In this document: positions 18,519 through 26,090 of the stretch, piece after piece
Layout of the letters: every line of letters begins with the position of its first letter
Position numbering within the stretch: position 1 is the stretch's first letter
NCBI RefSeq assembly: GCF_006716065.1
Contig: NZ_VFOL01000001.1
Coordinates: forward strand, 1,550,001-1,614,000
Direction of reading: 5' to 3'
DNA length: 64,000 nt
Source: Salinispora arenicola
Lineage (GTDB): Bacteria > Actinomycetota > Actinomycetes > Mycobacteriales > Micromonosporaceae
Translations under genes and position numbers: made by a program
The notes under the pieces: generated by a model
Told to the model about the DNA's origin: nothing
The model's input: the letters and a program-made list of their open reading frames with translations, nothing else
Databases searched by the model: none

Positions 18519-19430
18519 CTACCGCAGTGCCGGGCCGGGCACCCGGACGGGGGTGCCGGGCCGGGCGAGCAGGGCACGGGCGGCCTCCGCCAGCCGCTGC
18601 CGCGGCGGTACCCGGGCCCGTCGGGCGAAGACGTCGAAGTCCTGTGCGGCGACCTCGTCGAGGATGTCCCCGTAGAGCGTGTACGCGGTACGGATGCAGG
18701 TCTGGGAGGCAGGGTCGAGCAGGGTGACCCCGGGCGCGGCGGCGGCGTAGTGTGCCTGGGCGCGCGTCACCTCGTAGCGGATCAGTTCCCGGACCGGCTC
18801 GCTGGTCCGGCCGGCGGCGCGGGCGGCCAGCAGGTCGTCGCGGGTGACGCCGAAGCGGGTCAGGTCCTCGTCGGGCAGGTACGTCCGACCGCGGTCGAGG
18901 TCCTCGGCGACGTCCCGGATGAAGTTCGTCAGCTGGAAGGCGAAGCCGAGCTGGCGGGCGGGCTCGCGCGCCGCGGCCGGGTCGGGGCTGCCGAGGATCG
19001 GCAGCATCATCGTGCCGATGACCGCGGCGGAGCCCTCCATGTAGTCGAGCAGGTCGCCGTAGGTGCGGTAGGAGCTGACGGTCAGATCCATCGCCATGCT
19101 GCCGAGAAACGACGCGAAGTCGTCTCGGTTCAGGTCGAAGACGGCGATGGTGTGCAGCACGGCGGGTAGCAGTGGGTCGTCGACCGGCTCGCCGTGCAGG
19201 CCGGCGACGAATCGCCCGGCCCAGTCGTCCAGCCGGGCGGCCCGGCGCGGCGGTGGCAGGTCCTCGGTGCGGTCGACGATCTCGTCCGCGTACCGGGTGA
19301 AACCGTACAACGCATGCACATGTCGCCGTTTCCAGGCGGGAAGCAGACGAGTGGCGAGATAGTAGGTGTGGCCGTGCTGTCGGTGCAGCTCACGGCATCG
19401 GTTGTAGGCGGCGGTGAGATCGGTGTCCAC
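18519..19430 (-). CDS. crtB: Phytoene synthase (squalene/phytoene synthase family)
   Basis: 303 residues. Condenses two GGPP to phytoene. Asp-rich motifs are visible: YADEIVDRTED (first, about residues 46-56) and QLTNFIRDVAEDLDRGRTYLP (second, about 165-185). HTYYLATRLLP at the N-terminus is typical. Divergent from the polyprenyl synthase gene across a 63-base gap, so both share a control region. Function as CrtB is supported by the adjoining crtE/crtI-type genes. Confidence 0.9.
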   Translation of the reverse strand: MDTDLTAAYNRCRELHRQHGHTYYLATRLLPAWKRRHVHALYGFTRYADEIVDRTEDLPPPRRAARLDDWAGRFVAGLHGEPVDDPLLPAVLHTIAVFDLNRDDFASFLGSMAMDLTVSSYRTYGDLLDYMEGSAAVIGTMMLPILGSPDPAAAREPARQLGFAFQLTNFIRDVAEDLDRGRTYLPDEDLTRFGVTRDDLLAARAAGRTSEPVRELIRYEVTRAQAHYAAAAPGVTLLDPASQTCIRTAYTLYGDILDEVAAQDFDVFARRARVPPRQRLAEAARALLARPGTPVRVPGPALR

Positions 19431-19440
19431 CGACCCTCCT

Positions 19441-19493
19441 CAATTCGACGCATGAATCGACGCAACTCGTAACCCTAAGGTACGCTCTGCCGC
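19441..19493. promoter_or_regulatory. Divergent crt promoter region with tandem repeat
   Basis: Between crtB and the polyprenyl synthase gene, ATTCGACGCATG and AATCGACGCAAC form a near-direct repeat (period 12), a candidate binding site for the MerR/CarH-like regulator at 22742. TAAGGT (19476-19481) could be a -10 box, which would make the + strand transcript almost leaderless. Inferred. Confidence 0.35.
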
Positions 19494-20648
19494 ATGGCCA
19501 ACGACGCAGTTGTGGGTAATACCCCCCGGGTCGTCCCGGCCCGGCGCGGCGGTCAGAACGACCCGGTCCGTGCAAGCCTGGCCGCGTACGCCACGGAGAT
19601 CGTCACCGCGGTGGACGACACGCTCGCCGACTTCCTGTCCGCGGAGATCGACACAATGACCGCGATCGACCCAGCGGTCGGCGGGTTCGCTGTCACCGCC
19701 CGCGACAGCGTGTTGGCCGGCGGGAAGCGGGTCCGCCCGACTTTCGCCTACTGGGGGTGGCGGGGCGTGGCCGGTGGCGGTGAGCCCCTGCCGCCCGTGT
19801 TGCCGGCGCTCGCCGCACTGGAACTGCTGCACGCCTTCGCGCTCATCCACGACGACGTGATGGACTCGTCCGCCACCCGGCGGGGCCGACCCACCGCGCA
19901 CGTCGCCGTGGCCGCCCAGCACGCCGCCGCCGGGCGCCGCGGCGACCCCGGCAAGTTCGGCGAGACCGTCGCCATCCTGGTCGGCGACCTCTGCCTGGTC
20001 TGGGCCGACCGGCTCCTCGCGCGCGCCGCCCTGCCGCCGGCCCGGCTACTCGAGGTCCGGCGCTGCTACGACCAGATGCGGGTGGAGACCATCGCTGGGC
20101 AGTACCTCGACGTCCTCGGCGAGAGCGATCCGACGAACTGGTCGGTCGACCGCGCCCTGCAGGTCGCCCGCTACAAGACCGCCAGCTACACGGTGCAGTG
20201 GCCGCTGCTCTTTGGCGCACGTCTGGCCGGCGTCGTCGCCGAACCCCCGCTGATCGCCGCCTACACCCGCTACGGCCTGGCCGTCGGCGAGGCGTTCCAA
20301 CTCTGTGACGACCTGCTCGGCGTCTACGGCGACCCAGCCACCACCGGTAAACCGGCCGGTGACGACCTGCGCACCGGTAAGCCGACCGCACTGCTCATGC
20401 TGGCCCGAACCCTCGCTGACCCGGCGCAGCGCCGGGCCCTCGACCAGGTCGGCGTGGGCGCAAGCGACCGGGAGGTCACGCGACTGGCGGACGTGGTCGC
20501 GGACACCGGTGCGGTCGCCCAGGTCGAGCGGATGATCTCCGACCGGGTCGACGAGGCGCTTGCCGCGCTTGACGACCCGTCGATCGACGAGGCCGCGCGG
20601 ACCGCGCTCGCCGGTCTCGCCGCCGCCGCCACCAGGCGGCCAGCATGA
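19494..20648 (+). CDS. crtE: Polyprenyl (geranylgeranyl) diphosphate synthase
   Basis: 384 residues. Isoprenyl diphosphate synthase with first Asp-rich motif LIHDDVMDSSATRRGRP (about residues 118-134) and second motif LCDDLLGVYGDPATTGKPAG (about 269-288). The Lys before GKRVRP fits IPP binding. With DDVMD it is a type that makes GGPP or longer chains; feeding of crtB next door makes GGPP the likely product. Chain length cannot be proved from sequence. Confidence 0.85.
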   Translation: MANDAVVGNTPRVVPARRGGQNDPVRASLAAYATEIVTAVDDTLADFLSAEIDTMTAIDPAVGGFAVTARDSVLAGGKRVRPTFAYWGWRGVAGGGEPLPPVLPALAALELLHAFALIHDDVMDSSATRRGRPTAHVAVAAQHAAAGRRGDPGKFGETVAILVGDLCLVWADRLLARAALPPARLLEVRRCYDQMRVETIAGQYLDVLGESDPTNWSVDRALQVARYKTASYTVQWPLLFGARLAGVVAEPPLIAAYTRYGLAVGEAFQLCDDLLGVYGDPATTGKPAGDDLRTGKPTALLMLARTLADPAQRRALDQVGVGASDREVTRLADVVADTGAVAQVERMISDRVDEALAALDDPSIDEAARTALAGLAAAATRRPA

Positions 20649-20677
20649 TGGGTAACTTCCGGCGAGGGGGTGGTGAC

Positions 20678-22156
20678 GTGCGTACCGTGCCCGGGCGTAC
20701 GGACCGGGTCGTGGTCGTTGGTGCGGGGCTCGGCGGGCTGGCCTGCGCACTGCACCTGGCCGGCAGCGGTCGACAGGTGACGGTACTGGAACGGGAGCCG
20801 GTGCCGGGTGGCCGGGCCGGTCGGCTCAGCGTCGACGGGTACGAGTTCGACACCGGCCCCACGGTGCTGACCATGCCGGAGCTGATCGCCGAGGCGCTCC
20901 ACGCGGTCGGCGAGGAGCTGGACGACTGGCTCGAACTGTCTCCACTCGACCCCGCCTACCGGGCGTACTATCCGGACGGCTCCACGCTCGACGTCATCAC
21001 CGACACGGCTCGGATGGCCGCCGAGGTCGCGAAGGTCTGCGGCCCCCGCGAGGCCGACGGCTACCTGCGTTTCGTCGACTACGCCCGGAAGCTGTGGCAG
21101 CTGGAGCGGGCCGACTTCATCGAACGCAACCTGGACGCACCGGCTGACCTGCTCACCGGGAACCTGCTGAAGCTACTCGCCGGCGGTGCCTTCCGCCGAC
21201 TCCAAACGAAGATCAACCAGTTCTTCCGGGATCCGCGCACCCAGCGCGTCTTCTCCTTCCAGGCCATGTATGCCGGGCTCGCGCCGCACGACGCGCTCGC
21301 CATCTACGCGGTCATCGCCTACCTCGACTCGGTCGCCGGGGTGTACTTCCCGCGAGGCGGCATCCACGCTGTCTCGCGGGCCATGGCCGGCGCCGCCGAG
21401 AAGCACGGAGTGCAGCTGCGGTACGACACCACCGTGACCCGAGTCGAGACCGCAGACGGTCGGGCGACGGGTGTCCGGACCGCCAGCGGCGAGTTCGTTC
21501 CCGCCGACGTGGTGGTGCTCAACCCGGACCTGCCGGTGGCCCACCGTGACCTGCTCCGGACCCGGCACCGCCGGTTGACCTATTCGCCGTCCTGCGTGGT
21601 CCTGCATGTCGGGTCCACGCAGCGCTATGCGAAGATCGCTCACCACAACATCCACTTCGGGCGGGCATGGCGGGGTACCTTCGACGAGGTCATCCGCCGA
21701 GGTGAGCTGATGAGTGACCCGTCGCTGCTGGTCACCAACCCGAGTCGGACGGATCGATCAGTGGCTCCCGCCGGCCGGCACGCCTACTACGTGCTGGCAC
21801 CGGTACCCAACCTCGACCGGGGGCCGTTCGACTGGCAGGGCGGGCTGGCCGGCCGCTACGCCGACCAACTGGTGCAGACGCTGGAGGAGCGTGGCTACGT
21901 GGGCTTCGGAGACGGCATCGAGGTGCTGCGGACGGTTACTCCCGCCGAGTGGGCGGAGCAGGGCATGGCCGCCGGTACACCGTTCGCGTCCGCGCACAAC
22001 CTCTTGCAGACCGGCCCGTTCCGCCCGCCAACGCTGCACCGCGGATACCCGAACGTGATCTTCGTCGGCTCGGGTACCCAGCCCGGAGTCGGGGTGCCGA
22101 TGGTGCTGATCTCCGGCAAGATCGCTGCCGCGCGGGTGACGGGAGTCCGCTCGTGA
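20678..22156 (+). CDS. crtI: Phytoene desaturase (CrtI)
   Basis: Oxidoreductase that desaturates phytoene toward lycopene. N-terminal FAD motif VVVGAGLGGLACALHLAGSG and C-terminal CrtI signature GVPMVLISGKIAA, preceded by VGSGTQPGVG. I chose GTG 20678 because GAGGGGGTGG lies just upstream; ATG 20645 overlaps the previous stop but lacks a ribosome site. It overlaps idi by 4 bases. No cyclase gene is visible, so lycopene or a linear carotenoid is the expected product. Confidence 0.88.
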   Translation: MRTVPGRTDRVVVVGAGLGGLACALHLAGSGRQVTVLEREPVPGGRAGRLSVDGYEFDTGPTVLTMPELIAEALHAVGEELDDWLELSPLDPAYRAYYPDGSTLDVITDTARMAAEVAKVCGPREADGYLRFVDYARKLWQLERADFIERNLDAPADLLTGNLLKLLAGGAFRRLQTKINQFFRDPRTQRVFSFQAMYAGLAPHDALAIYAVIAYLDSVAGVYFPRGGIHAVSRAMAGAAEKHGVQLRYDTTVTRVETADGRATGVRTASGEFVPADVVVLNPDLPVAHRDLLRTRHRRLTYSPSCVVLHVGSTQRYAKIAHHNIHFGRAWRGTFDEVIRRGELMSDPSLLVTNPSRTDRSVAPAGRHAYYVLAPVPNLDRGPFDWQGGLAGRYADQLVQTLEERGYVGFGDGIEVLRTVTPAEWAEQGMAAGTPFASAHNLLQTGPFRPPTLHRGYPNVIFVGSGTQPGVGVPMVLISGKIAAARVTGVRS

Positions 22157-22752
22157 ACAGCCGCGAAGTCCACCTGGTCGAGTTGGTGGACGACAACGGT
22201 CAGGTGACCGGCCAGGCCACCGTGTCCGCCGCGCACCAGCTGCCGGGGCAGTTGCACCGCGCCTACTCGGTGCTGCTTGTCGACCCGGCCGGCCGGGTCC
22301 TGCTCCAGCGCCGGGCCGCGGCGAAGACCCGGTTCCCACTACGGTGGGCCAACTCCTGCTGCGGCCACCCACCGCCCGGCGAGCCGCTGGCCGCCGCCGC
22401 CAATCGCCGGCTCCGCGAGGAGTTGGGCGTCGGCCCGGTCGAGCTGACCGAGATCGGGGTGTACGTCTACCACGCCGAGGACCCGGCCACCGGCAAGGTC
22501 GAGTTCGAGTACGACCACGTCCTCCGCGGCAGCCTGCCGACGGACACGCCGCTGCACCCGGATCCGGACGAGGTAGCCGAGCTGCGCTGGGTGATCCCGT
22601 CCGAGCTGGCGGCGGACATCGACGCCAACCCGTCCGCGTACGCCCCCTGGCTGGGTGAGGTCCTCCACCGGCTGATCCAACTGGGAGAACCCACCGCCCT
22701 CCGGCCCGGGCGGGCGGGCGAGGACGTTCCGGAGCGGTCAGGTGGCGGATGA
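22153..22752 (+). CDS. idi: Isopentenyl-diphosphate delta-isomerase (type I)
   Basis: GTG 22153 overlaps the crtI stop (GTGA). NUDIX-fold isomerase with the active-site Cys motif RWANSCCGHPPPGE, RLREELG and the EFEYDHV Glu region. It balances IPP and DMAPP for the adjoining polyprenyl synthase. About 199 residues, normal size. Overlaps the regulator gene by 11 bases. Confidence 0.9.
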   Translation: MNSREVHLVELVDDNGQVTGQATVSAAHQLPGQLHRAYSVLLVDPAGRVLLQRRAAAKTRFPLRWANSCCGHPPPGEPLAAAANRRLREELGVGPVELTEIGVYVYHAEDPATGKVEFEYDHVLRGSLPTDTPLHPDPDEVAELRWVIPSELAADIDANPSAYAPWLGEVLHRLIQLGEPTALRPGRAGEDVPERSGGG

Positions 22753-23686
22753 GGCGCTGAGCGCAGGTGCCGTCGCCCGCCGTTTGGGCGTCGCGGTGAC
22801 GACCCTGCGCACCTGGCATCAGCGCTACGGGCTCGGGCCCAGTGCGCACGTCCCCGGGCGCCACCGCCGCTACACTCCGGCCGACCTCGTCCGCCTGGAG
22901 ACCATGCGACGGCTCACCGCCAACGGGGTCGCCCCGGCCGAGGCCGCCCGCTGGGCCTGCCAGGCTCCGGGCACCGGGCCGGCCGGGTCCGGTCCCCGGA
23001 TCCGCGGACCGGGTGTCCGCGACGGCGGCGGTGCGACCGTCCCGGTGGGTCGGGCTAGGCCGGCCGCTCGGGGCCTGGCCCGCGCCGCCATGCGCCTGGA
23101 CTCGATCGCGATCACCGAGGCGATCAGCCGCGCCATCCGCGCCGACGGCGTGGTCGTGACGTGGGACACGCTGCTCCGACCGGTACTCGTCGGGCTCGGT
23201 GAGCGGCACGCCGCCACGTCCTCGCTGATCGCAGTCGAGCACCTGGTGTCCCGATGTGTGTCGGAGGCGTTCGCCGCGGTGGCCCGTACCCACGCGGCCG
23301 TCGGGCCACCGCGCATCCTGCTGTCCTGCGCCGACGAGGAGCAGCACAGTCTGCCGCTGGAGGCACTCGGCGCGGCGCTGGCCGAGGCCGGGGTCGCCTA
23401 CCGGCTACTCGGTGCCCGGGTGCCGGTGCGTGCGTTGCTGGAGGCGGTCGCCCGCACCGGCCCAGCTGCGGTCGTGCTGTGGTCGCACACCCGGAGCACC
23501 GCCGATCCCATGCAGCTCACTGCCCTGCTCACAGGTCCACACCGGCCGCTGCTGGTGCTCGCGGCCGGGCCTGGCTGGCAGGCCGACAGTCTCCCGGCCG
23601 GGGTGCTGCGTCCCGTTGATCTTGCTGAGGCGCTCTCGCTCGCGGTGGCCGTACGCGAGTCGCAGGACCAGCCGGCCGCGGGGTAG
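22742..23686 (+). CDS. MerR regulator with CarH-like cobalamin-binding-type domain
   Basis: GTG start inside the idi end. The N-terminal MerR HTH reads SAGAVARRLGVAVTTLRTWH, then QRYGL and GRHRRYTPADL. A linker of about 30 residues leads to a helical bundle with IAVEHLVSR, like the CarH/LitR cobalamin-binding helix that has Glu-His. The following Rossmann-like part has DEEQHSLPLEALG where CarH has the His-x-x-Gly loop that ligates B12; His is kept, Asp and Gly are changed. Likely a light-sensing or B12-independent repressor of the crt genes. Confidence 0.75.
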   Translation: MADEALSAGAVARRLGVAVTTLRTWHQRYGLGPSAHVPGRHRRYTPADLVRLETMRRLTANGVAPAEAARWACQAPGTGPAGSGPRIRGPGVRDGGGATVPVGRARPAARGLARAAMRLDSIAITEAISRAIRADGVVVTWDTLLRPVLVGLGERHAATSSLIAVEHLVSRCVSEAFAAVARTHAAVGPPRILLSCADEEQHSLPLEALGAALAEAGVAYRLLGARVPVRALLEAVARTGPAAVVLWSHTRSTADPMQLTALLTGPHRPLLVLAAGPGWQADSLPAGVLRPVDLAEALSLAVAVRESQDQPAAG

Positions 23687-23851
23687 GGCCCTCCCGGGCC
23701 CAGAGGTTCACCTGCGGTTTTCCGCTCGTGCGTGGCTCACCCGTACCGGTTTGGCCGACCGGCGGGCCATCACGTATGCTTTCCAAGCCTCCGGCGGGGC
23801 CGGATGGGAGCAAGACCGCCAGAACTGTAAGTGTGCAATGATGGCGGGGCC

Positions 23852-23924
23852 GCCCTCATCGTCTAGCGGCCCAGGACGCCGCCCTTTCAAGGCGGTAGCA
23901 CGGGTTCGAATCCCGTTGGGGGCA
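23852..23924 (+). tRNA. tRNA-Glu(UUC)
   Basis: 73 bases. Anticodon arm CCGCC CTTTCAA GGCGG gives TTC. Acceptor arms GCCCTCA and TGGGGGC pair with one G-U. T-arm loop TTCGAAT is canonical. CCA is not encoded. Confidence 0.95.
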
Positions 23925-23950
23925 CGGTCCGACCTCGGTCGGATGAGCTA

Positions 23951-24024
23951 GGTCCTGTGGAGCAGTTGGAGTGCTCGCCGCCCTGTCAAGGCGGAGGTCG
24001 CGGGTTCAAGTCCCGTCAGGACCG
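23951..24024 (+). tRNA. tRNA-Asp(GUC)
   Basis: 74 bases. Anticodon loop CTGTCAA gives GTC. Acceptor GGTCCTG pairs with CAGGACC; discriminator G. Separated by 26 bases from tRNA-Glu, so probably a joint transcript. Confidence 0.95.
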
Positions 24025-24027
24025 CAG

Positions 24028-24065
24028 ATGGTTAAGGCCGCGCCACCAAGCGCGGCCTTAACCAT
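24028..24065 (+). terminator. Terminator of tRNA-Glu-Asp unit
   Basis: Perfect 16-bp stem: arm starts ATGGTTAAGGCC at 24028, and its complement ends CTTAACCAT at 24065, loop CACCAA. Confidence 0.8.
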
Positions 24066-24127
24066 ATCGGCGACATGTGACCCGGCTCGGCGGCGACCTC
24101 GGCGGGCGGGTACCATGAGCCGAGCAC

Positions 24128-24201
24128 GGCCAGGTAGCTCAGTTGGTACGAGCGTCCGACTGAAAATCGGAAGGTCGACGGTTCGACCCCGTCCCTGGCC
24201 A
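24128..24201 (+). tRNA. tRNA-Phe(GAA)
   Basis: 74 bases. Anticodon arm CCGAC TGAAAAT CGG region gives GAA. Acceptor GGCCAGG pairs with CCTGGCC. This gene is the integration site of the element that follows; its 3' half is repeated at 37260 and, diverged, at 45372. Confidence 0.95.
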
Positions 24202-24206
24202 CATAG
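24157..24206. repeat. attL, 50-bp direct repeat copy 1
   Basis: Block from the anticodon stem through the tRNA-Phe 3' end and 5 bases beyond. The same 50 bases recur at 37260-37309 with no mismatch; a further 17 bases match with two changes. Confidence 0.85.
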
Positions 24207-24225
24207 CCTTTCGCCGGGCTATTCA

Positions 24226-24263
24226 GATCCCCACCAGCGGAAACGTCGGTGGGGATCTTTTGT
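24226..24263 (+). terminator. tRNA-Phe downstream terminator (element side)
   Basis: GATCCCCACC and GGTGGGGATC form a perfect 10-bp stem followed by TTTTG. A near-identical hairpin follows att copy 3 at 45372, but not copy 2. Confidence 0.8.
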
Positions 24264-24384
24264 TTCCGGCGTTGCCTGGTAGCCCTGAGGATGACCGTGG
24301 TTGACCCCATGGGGCCACGGGTGGCCGTCCCTTATCGCATGTAGATCGCACGCTCAGTGCGTCTCCCCGTCGCGCGTGAGCATG

Positions 24385-24804
24385 TCATGTCTGTCGATCT
24401 ATTGTGCCGATGATCCGAACGTCGTTGGCGTCGTAGGTCTCCACGCCGCCGTTCGCTCTGGTGATCACCACAGTGCCGACCCCGTTGTACGCCACGGAGT
24501 CGTTTGGTCTGAGGGGCACATCCTCGACCTGACCGCGAGTGCGTATGTAGGTGGATCGTGGGTGGCCCGGTCGCTGCTCGACTACGACCAGGCCGTCACT
24601 TTTCAGGGAGGCGATGACTGCCCGGATGGTGGTTCGACTGACGCCGTAGCCCTGCGCGAGGTCCGTCTCGCTGGGCAGTCTCGACCCTGCGGCGTACTCG
24701 CCTGAGGTCACTTTCTGGCGGATGTCATCGGCCACCTGTCGCCAGATTGCCCGCTCCGGGTCGAAGTCGATCACAAATCTGACGGTAGGTGAGTCCGTAG
24801 GCAC
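24385..24804 (-). CDS. GntR-family regulator of the AICE (KorSA-like)
   Basis: 139 residues: only a winged helix plus a short tail, no large ligand domain. The HTH reads SRLPSETDLAQGYGVSRTTI with flanking WRQVADDIRQKVTSGEY. In pSAM2-type elements a GntR repressor (KorSA) silences replication and transfer genes; this is the likely counterpart. It is divergent from the 24896 gene, with paired palindromes directly upstream that are probably its own operator. Confidence 0.8.
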   Translation of the reverse strand: MPTDSPTVRFVIDFDPERAIWRQVADDIRQKVTSGEYAAGSRLPSETDLAQGYGVSRTTIRAVIASLKSDGLVVVEQRPGHPRSTYIRTRGQVEDVPLRPNDSVAYNGVGTVVITRANGGVETYDANDVRIIGTIDRQT

Positions 24805-24812
24805 CTAGGTTT

Positions 24813-24832
24813 GTACGTACTAATCTACGTAG
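24813..24832. promoter_or_regulatory. Paired palindromes, likely GntR operator
   Basis: GTACGTAC (24813-24820) and CTACGTAG (24825-24832), centres 12 bases apart, just upstream of the GntR start. TGTACGTACT resembles the GntR-family consensus. Inferred autoregulation. Confidence 0.5.
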
Positions 24833-24895
24833 GTCGTGTGTATCCAGCTTGGCTTCTTCGGCCCAGCCGGGCAGGCCAGAAAGGATAGGCGTGCG

Positions 24896-25150
24896 ATGAC
24901 TCAACGACAGCACCCGGCCGCTGGTGAGGAACTGGTGATCGGTCCCGCCGCCTCTGTGCAGTTCGCGAAGCAGTCGAGCTTCGTGTTTCGGGTGATCTCG
25001 GTGTGTCCGCAGCCCACCTATCCGGGCTGGGTGTGGCTGATCGGCTACCAGCTCGATGGCCAGGGCCGCGCTGTCGTCCGGCGGGAGATCTACGTCCGGC
25101 TCGCCGGCCTGCGCCGTGCTTCTCGCTCTGACGCGCGGCTGAGGTCGTAG
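24896..25150 (+). CDS. Small AICE protein, unknown function
   Basis: 84 residues from ATG 24896. Predicted beta-rich: FVFRVISVCPQPTYPGWVWL and GRAVVRREIYVRLAGL. Similar small proteins occur beside the GntR regulator in actinomycete elements, but I cannot give a function. Confidence 0.6.
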   Translation: MTQRQHPAAGEELVIGPAASVQFAKQSSFVFRVISVCPQPTYPGWVWLIGYQLDGQGRAVVRREIYVRLAGLRRASRSDARLRS

Positions 25151-25203
25151 TCGGCCGCGTGTCACGAGCCGGGCACCCGACGGCCGCCGCCACAGTGGCG
25201 CAG

Positions 25204-25383
25204 TTGACCTCAACCGCACCCAACGGCGGGCTCGGCCCCTGGAGGGTTTACCCGGTTCACGACGGCCACCTCCTCCCTTCCAGGTGCCATGTTTTGACCT
25301 CAACCGCGACTAGCGGCGGGCTCGGCTCCTGGAGGGTTTACCCGGTCCATGACGGACGCCGCCCCCTTGCCAGGTTTCTTGCG
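25204..25383. repeat. Two tandem 90-bp imperfect direct repeats
   Basis: Copies at 25204-25293 and 25294-25383 share TTGACCTCAACCGC, CGGCGGGCTCGG and CTGGAGGGTTTACCCGGT with a few changes. Non-coding. They could be a transfer (clt-like) or replication site of the element; this is inference. Confidence 0.65.
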
Positions 25384-25503
25384 AGTGCTCTCCGGTCACG
25401 TGATCATCAGAGCTGTACTGCGACGGTGGCTAGGCAGTAACTCCGTGGCCGGGTTGCTGATGGTGAGAGAGGAGGGGACGGGTTGCCCCGCCCCCCTGGT
25501 GGC

Positions 25504-25671
25504 CTATCGGGCGAGGCGGTCCAGCTCGGTGATGACCCGCTGGCCGGCCTGTTCTCCGCCGGCGAGCAGTAGCCGCAGCATCGGTGCGGTGATGTCCTGG
25601 TCGAGCCGGACGGCCCGGTAGATCTGGGCGCGGAGGGCGGCGAGGTCTTGTGCGGTAGCCGGAACGTTCAT
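25504..25671 (-). CDS. Small helical protein of the AICE
   Basis: 55 residues from ATG 25671. Fully helical in appearance (AQDLAALRAQIYRAVRLDQD and LLLAGGEQAGQRVITELDRL). No recognised domain. Probably an accessory of the element; could be a structural or regulatory peptide. Confidence 0.45.
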   Translation of the reverse strand: MNVPATAQDLAALRAQIYRAVRLDQDITAPMLRLLLAGGEQAGQRVITELDRLAR

Positions 25672-26090
25672 GGGGTCGGCAAGCCGTCTCGGGTAGGGCG
25701 GACGGCTGACCACAGGCGGTCACTTTCGCCACTGGTGCGCCGCGTGCGCCGGGACGTGACCGGCCTCCAGGCCGCACGCGCGGCCCGGCGCTGACGCGGC
25801 GGCGGGCCGAAGGCCCGCCCTTGACCAAGTAAAGAAACTCTGAACACACGCTCCAGTCATGCTGTGTCCGACTCCGGTTGATGCGTTACAACCACATGTC
25901 CCGGCTTCAGGACGTGATTGTCAAGATCGGTTAGGTAGTGGTCCTCGGACGGCAATCATGGCCGTCCGTTGAGGACGGCTGGCTATGCTGGACGTAGCCT
26001 TTGCGCCCTTGACAAGCCGCAAGACTGATCTTGGCGGTCGTAGTGAACGAAAACAGCATAGTTGATCTTTAGAGCCGCAGGTCAGGAAGC
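25672..26090 (+). promoter_or_regulatory. Non-coding stretch with probable CRISPR leader
   Basis: No gene is convincing. The right part (about 26000-26090) is distinctly A/T-richer than surroundings (for example AACAGCATAGTTGATCTTTA) and abuts the first CRISPR repeat, as expected of a leader. TTGACA at 26009 is a possible -35 box. The degenerate repeats are at the far end of the array, which agrees with the leader being here. Confidence 0.5.

Noticed and set aside
23700..23850. Possible signal-recognition-particle RNA upstream of tRNA-Glu
   Set aside because: The GGAAGGGAGCAGCC-type core was not found; only a loose GGGAGCAAG occurs.
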